Assembly: GCA_934747265.1 (NCBI GenBank)
Contig: CAKVGI010000016.1
Coordinates: 1-21,215 of the forward strand
Reading direction: 5' to 3'
DNA from: an uncultured Rickettsiales bacterium
Lineage (GTDB): Bacteria; Pseudomonadota; Alphaproteobacteria; Rickettsiales; UBA1997
Length of the DNA stretch: 21,215 bases
The position numbers were made by a program, and so were the translations under genes. Of the stretch, positions 1 through 5,207 are shown piece after piece; position 1 is the stretch's first letter; every line of letters starts with the position of its first letter. Under the pieces are notes generated by a model that was not told the DNA's origin, made no database searches, and saw only the letters and a list, made by a program, of their open reading frames with translations.

Positions 1-70
1 CTGTATTTATAATAATATAATGTTAAGTTTAAGAAATCAAGTATTAAGACAAGAAGGAGTGAACAGTGTG

Positions 71-212
71 CTTATCAGGGGGGAATTGGATGGGTACCCC
101 TTATCATAGGGGGAATTGAATAGGTGCCCCTTATCAGTGGGGAATAAAGGGAGCTTATCAGGGGGGATGGGGTATACGCTGATCAAGGGGGGTGGGGGAC
201 ATTATCAGGAGG
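71..212. repeat. Tandem CTTATCAGGGGGGA-type repeat array, copy 1
   Basis: Six units are visible, starting near 71, 100, 130, 154, 179 and 201, so the period is 22-30 bp. The clearest units are CTTATCAGGGGGGA (71 and 154), CTTATCATAGGGGGA (100) and CTTATCAGTGGGGA (130). Several units are preceded by CCCC, giving a small dyad of the form CCCCTTATCAnGGGG. The array is much more G-rich than the flanking DNA. A second array of the same motif lies at 3004-3095. I do not recognise a named family. The units are too short and irregular for a CRISPR. Confidence 0.7.
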
Positions 213-360
213 CAAAATGAAGAATATACTTGCATGAAAAATAGAGAGTATTCTTAGCGGATGGAAAAATAGACTGGTATTTAATAAATTATATTAAGTG
301 CAACAATTAGTAATATACAAAAAGTTAATAATACAAAACTTTTCATATAACATAATCACC

Positions 361-388
361 TTGAAAAAATAATATTATAATTTACAAT
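361..388 (+). promoter_or_regulatory. Promoter of pilin-like gene 1
   Basis: TTGAAA at 361-366 and TACAAT at 383-388, separated by 16 bp, form a plausible sigma-70 promoter. The same boxes at the same spacing occur in front of the second pilin-like gene (13821-13848). There 29 of the 30 bases starting at the -35 box are identical, so the sequence looks conserved. Confidence 0.55.
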
Positions 389-418
389 TATGTAACATAT
401 CAATCATTTTTATATAAT

Positions 419-1122
419 GTGAACAACAACAAAGCTTTTTCACTTATAGAATTATCCATTGTTCTTATAATAATTGGATTATTAATAGCTGGTATTACTG
501 GTGGACAGAGTTTGATTGAGAGTACAAAAATTAAAGGTTTTATGAATGAAATGGATGGTTATAAACAGGCGGTTTTTGCCTTTAAAACTATTAAAAATAG
601 ATTACCTGGTGATATTAACAATGATGGAAAAATTGGACACGTAGAAAATACGGAAAATTACAATAGTTCATCTTTTAAATATCCTTATAATGGAGAAAAT
701 CCAAATTATCGTATACCAAATGATTATACTGGACCATTTGTGAAATGTATCTAGAAGGTATTATTAATAATGAAATTAAAAAAGAAACTGCTGTTTATTC
801 AAATATTTTAAAAGATTCCATATATTATTTTGAGGTCGCAAGATCAATAACTGGTAACCAATACGTAAGACAAAATATGAAAATTGGTTCCATATATTTA
901 ACAATCAAAGGATGGAATGAAACAAAAAAGAAACCATTAATTCCTATAAAATATTTTGTTAAGTTTGATTATAAGTTTGATGACGGTATTTACAATAGTG
1001 GAATTTTTAGAGGTGCTTGTGGCTTAGATGGGAGAAATAATGCAAATTTTTCTCAAAGTTATGAAAACGCTATGAAAAAAAATCAAGATTGTTTTATTGG
1101 TTATTATTATATAATAGATTAA
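419..1122 (+). pseudogene. Type IV pilin-like protein, frameshifted (copy 1)
   Basis: The first frame starts with GTG at 419 and encodes a very short Asn-rich leader (MNNNKA). A class III prepilin signal follows: A^FSLIE with Glu at +5, then a hydrophobic helix (LSIVLIIIGLLIAG). This frame stops at 752-754. Homologous sequence continues in another frame to 1122, ending with an FDYKFDDGIYNSG segment that matches the end of the second copy (13888-14612). Aligning the copies around GPFV/APYVDLYL places the break at 742-744, where one missing base (GTG-GAA-ATG-TAT expected) would rejoin the frames into about 234 residues. The GTG aligns with the ATG of copy 2. No pilus or type II secretion machinery lies nearby. 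It could be a genuine pseudogene, a silent donor cassette or an assembly error. Confidence 0.75.
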
Positions 1123-1187
1123 ATTAGAATACAAATAAGTACCGCAATAATTTATTGTAAAGTCTTAATTTTCAAAATCTGATATTG

Positions 1188-1215
1188 TTGACTTATAAAA
1201 AATAAAATATATTAT
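1188..1215 (+). promoter_or_regulatory. Promoter of tRNA-Arg
   Basis: TTGACT at 1188-1193, a 16-bp spacer and TATTAT at 1210-1215 lie just upstream of the tRNA 5' end at 1225. The promoter of the tRNA pair at 3420-3496 and 3300-3392 has exactly the same two hexamers and the same spacing, which supports both calls. Confidence 0.7.
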
Positions 1216-1224
1216 TTTCTTAGT

Positions 1225-1300
1225 GCACCCATAGCTTAATGGATAGAGCAACTGTCTTCGGAACAGTCGGTTGGGGGTTCAAGTCCCTCTGGGTGTACCA
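1225..1300 (+). tRNA. tRNA-Arg (anticodon TCG)
   Basis: A complete cloverleaf is readable. The acceptor arms GCACCCA and TGGGTGT pair with one G-U at the end. The D arm contains the TTAATGGATAG loop. The anticodon stem ACTGT/ACAGT encloses loop CTTCGGA, giving anticodon TCG for CGN arginine codons. The T arm contains GTTCAAG. The 3' CCA is encoded at 1298-1300. It is a single gene with its own promoter, between the first pilin-like remnant and the malic enzyme gene. Confidence 0.95.
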
Positions 1301-1370
1301 TCTTTTAATTATTTTTAATCATTTTGACATTTATTTTTTAAATTTAGGTGATATTTTAAGATTTAACAAA

Positions 1371-1402
1371 ATATAGAAATGTAAAATTCTACATTTCTAT
1401 AT
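1371..1402 (-). terminator. Terminator hairpin of the malic enzyme gene
   Basis: A perfect 13-bp stem (1371-1383 with 1390-1402) closes a 6-base loop 20 bp beyond the malic enzyme stop. Read on the minus strand it is followed by TTTGTT. The stem is AT-rich. The T tract is short, so termination strength is uncertain. Confidence 0.6.
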
Positions 1403-1421
1403 TCTTAAAAATTAATAAAAG

Positions 1422-2693
1422 TTATTTTCTTTTCAATAATTCTTTTTTGTAAGCTTCCCAATCTGTGATATTCTTTCTTGCAACACCACTTTCAACTGCT
1501 GCCTTTGCAACTGCTGTTGAAACTTCTACATATAATCTTGGATCAAAAGGAGTTGGAACTATGTAATCTTTTCCAAAACTTAAATCTTTATTGTATATCT
1601 TTTTAACACTTTCAGGAACTTCTTGTCTAGCAATTTCCGCAAGAGCATAGCAAGCAGCAAGTTTCATTTTTTCATTTATTGTCTTTGCTCTTGTATCAAG
1701 TGTTCCTCTGAAAATATAAGGAAAGCCCATAACATTGTTAATTTGGTTTGGGTAATCAGATCTTCCAGTAGCCATTATAACATCGCTTCTTGTTGAAGTT
1801 GCTAATTCATATGTAATTTCTGGATTTGGATTTGCTAATGCAAATACTATTGGATCTTTTGCCATTGTTTTTAACATTTCTGGTTTTAAAGCATCAGCAA
1901 CAGATAAACCAAAGAATACATCAGCTCCAACTAATGCCTCAGCTAATGTTCTGAATTTTGTATCTCTTGCCATTGCTTCTTTCCATTTATTCATACCAAC
2001 CGTTCTGCCTTTGTATATAACACCCTTACTATCACACATTGTGATGTTTTCATGTTTTACACCTAATGCTTCAACTAATTTAGCACAAGAAATAGATGCC
2101 GCACCAGCTCCATTAAATACAACTTTTATATCCTCAATTTTTTTGCCATTAATTTTTAATGCATTAATTAAACCAGCACCACTTATAACAGCTGTACCGT
2201 GTTGATCATCATGGAAAACAGGTATATTCATTAATTCTTTTAATCTTGTTTCTATTTCAAAACATTGAGGAGCCTTAATATCTTCAAGATTAATTCCGCC
2301 CCAAGTATCACCTAATAATTTAACACAATTGATAAACTCTTCAACATCTTTTGTACCAACTTCAATATCAACAGCATCAATTCTGCCAAATTTTTTAAAT
2401 AATGCACATTTTCCTTCCATAACTGGTTTTGAAGCACCAGCGCCTAAATCACCAAGTCCAAGAATTGCTGTACCATTACTAATAATAGCAACATAATTAC
2501 CCTTTGCGGTATAATCATATATCTTGTCGTAATCTTTTGCAATTTCTGTACAACATTCAGCTACACCAGGTGAATAAGCCATAGCCAAATCATGTTGTGT
2601 TTCTAATGGTTTTGTTAATTCAAGAGCAACCTTACCAGGTCTGCCATTTTTATGAAAATCCAATGATTCTTCAAAGATAGTTTTATCTGTCAT
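1422..2693 (-). CDS. maeB: NAD(P)-dependent malic enzyme, short form (MaeB-like)
   Basis: This enzyme oxidatively decarboxylates malate to pyruvate with Mg2+ or Mn2+. With the start used here the protein has 423 residues and lacks the phosphotransacetylase-like C-terminal domain of long MaeB proteins. Numbered from an alternative upstream ATG at 2726, visible motifs are AYSPGVA with Tyr51, ASKPVMEGK with Lys106, the metal-site stretch GINLEDIKAP (144-153), FHDDQHGTA (171-179) and the Rossmann motif FNGAGAAS (204-211). I chose the ATG at 2693 because the family begins a few residues before the LDFH...PGK motif; the 11 extra upstream residues are low-complexity. Neither start has a clear Shine-Dalgarno sequence. 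The gene stands alone, and NAD versus NADP preference cannot be read from sequence. It probably feeds pyruvate to the pyruvate formate-lyase encoded at 5208-7424. Confidence 0.92.
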   Translation of the reverse strand: MTDKTIFEESLDFHKNGRPGKVALELTKPLETQHDLAMAYSPGVAECCTEIAKDYDKIYDYTAKGNYVAIISNGTAILGLGDLGAGASKPVMEGKCALFKKFGRIDAVDIEVGTKDVEEFINCVKLLGDTWGGINLEDIKAPQCFEIETRLKELMNIPVFHDDQHGTAVISGAGLINALKINGKKIEDIKVVFNGAGAASISCAKLVEALGVKHENITMCDSKGVIYKGRTVGMNKWKEAMARDTKFRTLAEALVGADVFFGLSVADALKPEMLKTMAKDPIVFALANPNPEITYELATSTRSDVIMATGRSDYPNQINNVMGFPYIFRGTLDTRAKTINEKMKLAACYALAEIARQEVPESVKKIYNKDLSFGKDYIVPTPFDPRLYVEVSTAVAKAAVESGVARKNITDWEAYKKELLKRK

Positions 2694-2865
2694 AGTATTT
2701 TTGTATTTTTTTTCTATAATTTGCATTATTTAACAAAAAATATAAAAAATCAAATATTATTTTGATAAATAGGATATATTGATAATTTTTGGCTTACTTT
2801 TAACTTGTTTTAGTGCTAAAAATAATTTTTTATAAAGAGATGATATAAAATATCTAAACTTTACT

Positions 2866-2994
2866 CCTCTTTATAAGGGTGAAGTCGGTCGCAAAATCTC
2901 CTCCTTTCTGCTTCTTTTCGTGAGTGTAAAGTTAGTCATAGAATACCTACTACCCGCCTTTATTTGTAAGGGTGGAACTGACGCAGAATCACTC
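2866..2994. repeat. Diverged direct repeat pair
   Basis: Two segments align with gaps. In 2866-2904, CTTTATAAGGGTGAAGTCG is followed by GTCGCAAAATC. In 2955-2994, CTTTATTTGTAAGGGTGGAA is followed by CTGACGCAGAATC. Both carry a TTAT...AAGGGTGG core that resembles the CTTATCAGGGGG units of the adjoining array. They may be older or longer members of that family. I cannot name the family. Confidence 0.45.
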
Positions 2995-3003
2995 TTGCTC
3001 CAC

Positions 3004-3095
3004 CTTATCATAGCGGAATAAGATTTCACTTATCGTGGGGGATAGAGTGGTATTCTTATCAGGAGGGATGTAGAGGCTTTTTCCTTAACAGGGGA
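3004..3095. repeat. Tandem CTTATCAGGGGGGA-type repeat array, copy 2
   Basis: Four units are visible: CTTATCATAGCGGA (3004), CTTATCGTGGGGGA (3029), CTTATCAGGAGGGA (3055) and CTTAACAGGGGAGA (3084). The period is 25-29 bp. As in copy 1, the array is followed by an AGAATAT stretch (AAATAAAGAATATTCTTAG here, AAATGAAGAATATACTTG after copy 1). This suggests that the two arrays and their right flank derive from one element. Confidence 0.65.
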
Positions 3096-3216
3096 GAAAT
3101 AAAGAATATTCTTAGTATAGTATCTAGTATCATTATATAATAAAATAGTATGACAAAAAATATATATATTTATACTTATCTAAAAACTCAACGTTGCCTA
3201 AACTTCGTTTCGACCC

Positions 3217-3234
3217 GAACCCAATCATGGGTTC
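3217..3234. repeat. GC-rich inverted repeat downstream of tRNA-Ser
   Basis: GAACCCA (3217-3223) and TGGGTTC (3228-3234) form a perfect 7-bp hairpin with loop ATCA, inside a locally GC-rich stretch at about 3190-3255. It lies downstream of the tRNA-Ser gene on the minus strand. No T tract follows it, so it is not a classical terminator. It could be an RNA processing site or a dispersed intergenic repeat. Confidence 0.5.
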
Positions 3235-3299
3235 TCATCCCAACCTAAGCTAGTCAAATATTTAATTTTTTGTATATTGATTTATATTTGTTTAATTAA

Positions 3300-3392
3300 T
3301 GGCGGAGAGGATGGGATTCGAACCCATGATACCAGTTATCCCAGTATAACTTCTTAGCAGGAAGCCGCTTTCGGCCACTCAGCCACCTCTCC
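3300..3392 (-). tRNA. tRNA-Ser (anticodon GCT)
   Basis: On the minus strand the acceptor GGAGAGG pairs with CCTCTCC. The anticodon loop CTGCTAA gives anticodon GCT for AGC/AGU serine codons. The long variable arm expected of a class II serine tRNA is present (GTTATACTGGGATAAC region). The T loop reads GGTTCGAATCC. Discriminator G and an encoded CCA end the gene at 3300. It lies 27 bp downstream of the CAT-anticodon tRNA and probably shares its transcript. Confidence 0.95.
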
Positions 3393-3419
3393 AAATTATT
3401 TACAAAAAATAATAGGAAA

Positions 3420-3496
3420 TGGTGGGACAACAAGGACTTGAACCCTGGACCAAGGCGTTATGAGCACCCTGCTCTAACCAACTGAGCTATTGTCCC
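3420..3496 (-). tRNA. tRNA with CAT anticodon, probably tRNA-Ile2 (lysidine type)
   Basis: On the minus strand the acceptor GGGACAA pairs with TTGTCCC, the anticodon loop is CTCATAA (anticodon CAT), and discriminator A with CCA is encoded at 3423-3420. The anticodon is shared by initiator Met, elongator Met and the AUA-reading Ile2 tRNA. The stretch around the anticodon (AGCAGGGTGCTCATAA, then CGCCTTGGTC) resembles Ile2 genes (AGCAGG...CTCATAA...CTTGGTC) more than elongator Met. The fully paired first acceptor position argues against an initiator. If it is Ile2, TilS would convert C34 to lysidine. The isoacceptor assignment is inference. Confidence 0.85.
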
Positions 3497-3505
3497 AACA
3501 GACCA

Positions 3506-3533
3506 ATAATAACATGTATTTTTTTAAAGTCAA
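3506..3533 (-). promoter_or_regulatory. Promoter of the tRNA-Ile2/tRNA-Ser unit
   Basis: Read on the minus strand, TTGACT (3533-3528), a 16-bp spacer and TATTAT (3511-3506) precede the tRNA 5' end at 3496 by about 10 bp. Hexamers and spacing match the tRNA-Arg promoter at 1188-1215 exactly. Confidence 0.7.
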
Positions 3534-3635
3534 GTTTAAAAATTTCTAGTCGTAAAAAATTAAATACACCATTTCTAATTATATTATTGACTTTAAATTA
3601 ATTATTAATATTTTTATAATTAGTGAAAAAAGATA

Positions 3636-4712
3636 ATGATTATGAAAAATCCTTGGGATATTGACGAAAATAATAAGAATAATGTAAATAATACAAATAA
3701 TTTAAATAATAAAAATAATGATAATATTGAAAAAATATTTAAAGATTTTTTTAAGAATAAGAAAAACAATCAAAACAATAATAATGGAATAAATATATCA
3801 TTTAATAATAAAAAATTATATATTATAGGTGTTGGAATTTTATTTATAATTTGGATGTTGAGTGGTATTTATAAAGTAAATTCTGATGAAAATGCTGTTA
3901 TTACATATTTTGGTAAATATTATGAAACAACTGCGCCTGGTTTACATTTTTATATTCCATCGCCTATTGGAAAAGTTATAAAAGTTGCTACTACAAGAAT
4001 TAATAAAGAAGAGTTTGGTTTTTCTACATCTCCTAATAGTAAAAAAACATTTGACGAAGAAAGTCTTATGCTTACTGGTGATGAAAATATTGCGGATATT
4101 GATTTTGAGGTTCAATGGAAAATTGGCAATGTAAAAGATTATTTATTTAATATTAAAGATCCACAAAAAACTATTAGAAGTGCCACTGAAAGTGTTATGA
4201 GAGAAATAGTTGCTAATAGGGAAATAGATGATGTATTAGCTAATAAAAAACTTGAAATTGAATTAGAAGCAAAGGAATTATTGCAAAATATTCTCAATTC
4301 TTATAATGCTGGAATTAATATAATTACAGTTCAATTATTAAGGGCCGATCCTCCAAAGGAAGTAATAAACGCATTTAGAGATGTTCAAACTGCAAAAGCT
4401 GATAAAGAAAGAAAAATTAATGAGGCAAAATCATATAGTAATGATATTATGCCAAAAGCAAGAGGTGAGGCGGAAGCTTTAATTCAAGAAGCGGAAGCTT
4501 ATAAAAGGGCGGTAATTTCAAAAGCAGAAGGAGAAACAGCTAGGTTTAATAAATTATATGATGAATATAAATTAAATAAAGATATTACTAAAAAAAGAAT
4601 TTATATTGAGACTATGGAAGAAATTATGCAAAATAATGAGAAGATTATAATTGATAATAAAGCTAGCGGTAATCTAATTCAATTATTAAATACCAATAGT
4701 AATGTTAAATAA
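3636..4712 (+). CDS. hflK: HflK, SPFH-family membrane protein
   Basis: HflK is a periplasm-facing SPFH/prohibitin-family protein that, with HflC, forms a cage around the FtsH protease in the inner membrane. Visible here are an Asn-rich cytoplasmic N-terminus (residues 11-58) after the family's NPW motif, one membrane segment (about 61-79), an SPFH/Band 7 domain from about 80 (NSDENAVITYFGKY), and a long charged Ala/Glu/Lys coiled-coil region (about 250-315). The length (358 residues) is a little short for the family. The Asn-rich stretch replaces the Gly-rich one usual in higher-GC relatives. The Met at codon 3 (3642) is an equally good start. hflC normally follows hflK directly, but here rlmH starts 3 bases after the stop, so hflC is missing from this locus. 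Confidence 0.9.
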   Translation: MIMKNPWDIDENNKNNVNNTNNLNNKNNDNIEKIFKDFFKNKKNNQNNNNGINISFNNKKLYIIGVGILFIIWMLSGIYKVNSDENAVITYFGKYYETTAPGLHFYIPSPIGKVIKVATTRINKEEFGFSTSPNSKKTFDEESLMLTGDENIADIDFEVQWKIGNVKDYLFNIKDPQKTIRSATESVMREIVANREIDDVLANKKLEIELEAKELLQNILNSYNAGINIITVQLLRADPPKEVINAFRDVQTAKADKERKINEAKSYSNDIMPKARGEAEALIQEAEAYKRAVISKAEGETARFNKLYDEYKLNKDITKKRIYIETMEEIMQNNEKIIIDNKASGNLIQLLNTNSNVK

Positions 4713-4715
4713 TAT

Positions 4716-5171
4716 ATGAAGTTTAATATATTATCTATTGGTAAATTCAAAGATGTTCCATGTGAAACATTGTTTTACGAATATAAGAAAAGAATGAATT
4801 TTAATATTAATTTACATGAATTAATTTTAAAAAAAAATTATGAAGGCGAAAAGCTAAAAGAAGAAGAGGGTAAATTATTATTACAGCATTGTAATAATGG
4901 TTCTAAAATAATATCATTGGATGAAAGAGGTAAAATCATTACAACGCCAGAGTTTTGTGATTTAATTACAAAATATCAAAATAATGGAACAGAAGAGATT
5001 AATTTTATAATAGGTGGAGCAGAAGGATTATCGCAAGAAGTTAGGGATAAATCTAATTTTGTTTTATCTTTTGGTAAAATGGTTTTTCCACATTTATTTG
5101 TTAGAGTAATGTTGATAGAACAGCTTTATAGAGTTTATACCTTACAAAACGGACACCCTTATCATAAATAA
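4716..5171 (+). CDS. rlmH: RlmH, 23S rRNA pseudouridine-1915 N3-methyltransferase
   Basis: RlmH is a SPOUT-class methyltransferase that uses S-adenosylmethionine to methylate pseudouridine 1915 in helix 69 of 23S rRNA on assembled ribosomes. The 151-residue length is standard. The cofactor-site motif FIIGGAEGL (97-105) is present, as are the FPHLFVRVMLIEQLYR stretch of the knotted C-terminal helix and the HPYHK end (147-151) shared by the family. The E. coli protein has GGPEGL where this has GGAEGL. The gene starts 3 bases after hflK and is probably translationally coupled to it. Its stop codon overlaps the following terminator. Confidence 0.96.
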   Translation: MKFNILSIGKFKDVPCETLFYEYKKRMNFNINLHELILKKNYEGEKLKEEEGKLLLQHCNNGSKIISLDERGKIITTPEFCDLITKYQNNGTEEINFIIGGAEGLSQEVRDKSNFVLSFGKMVFPHLFVRVMLIEQLYRVYTLQNGHPYHK

Positions 5172-5199
5172 ATGGTACTTATAAATAATAAGTACCATT
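5171..5199. terminator. Bidirectional terminator between rlmH and pflB
   Basis: AATGGTACTTAT (5171-5182) and ATAAGTACCATT (5188-5199) form a perfect 12-bp stem with a 5-base loop. On the plus strand TTTTTG follows. On the minus strand TTATTTATG follows. The stem begins at the last base of the rlmH stop codon and lies 9 bp beyond the pflB stop, so it can serve both convergent genes. Confidence 0.85.
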
Positions 5200-5207
5200 T
5201 TTGTATA

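Larger units (their letters stand above)
1..418. other. Non-coding block with short tandem repeat array
   Basis: I find no convincing gene here. Positions 71-212 hold a degenerate tandem repeat (separate entry) that is clearly richer in G than its surroundings. Positions 213-360 are ordinary AT-rich sequence. The last 60 bases carry the promoter and leader of the pilin-like gene at 419. A possible gene running in from the left edge cannot be judged, because no long open frame enters the window. Confidence 0.6.
2727..3299. other. Non-coding block with several degenerate repeats
   Basis: No gene is supported. The block holds a pair of diverged repeats (2866-2904 and 2955-2994), an 8-bp inverted repeat AACTTTAC/GTAAAGTT (2857-2864 with 2926-2933), the second CTTATC array (3004-3095) and a GC-rich dyad (3217-3234). 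These parts are clearly richer in G+C than the flanking genes. The block lies between the malic enzyme gene and two tRNA genes. No integrase, transposase or recognisable fragment of one is visible. Confidence 0.6.

Noticed and set aside
71..212. CRISPR array
   Set aside because: Units are only about 14 bp, degenerate and spaced 22-30 bp apart. There are no conserved 25-40 bp repeats, no unique spacers of fixed length and no cas genes.
742..754. Programmed frameshifting in pilin gene 1
   Set aside because: There is no slippery heptamer or downstream structure at the break. A one-base deletion relative to copy 2 explains it more simply.
2727..3299. Integrated genomic island next to the tRNA genes
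   Set aside because: No integrase, cargo genes or direct repeat of a tRNA 3' end could be seen. Only short repeats are present.
3420..3496. Initiator or elongator tRNA-Met
   Set aside because: The anticodon fits, but the acceptor is fully paired at position 1 (not initiator-like) and the sequence around the anticodon is closer to the Ile2 type. Elongator Met is not fully excluded.
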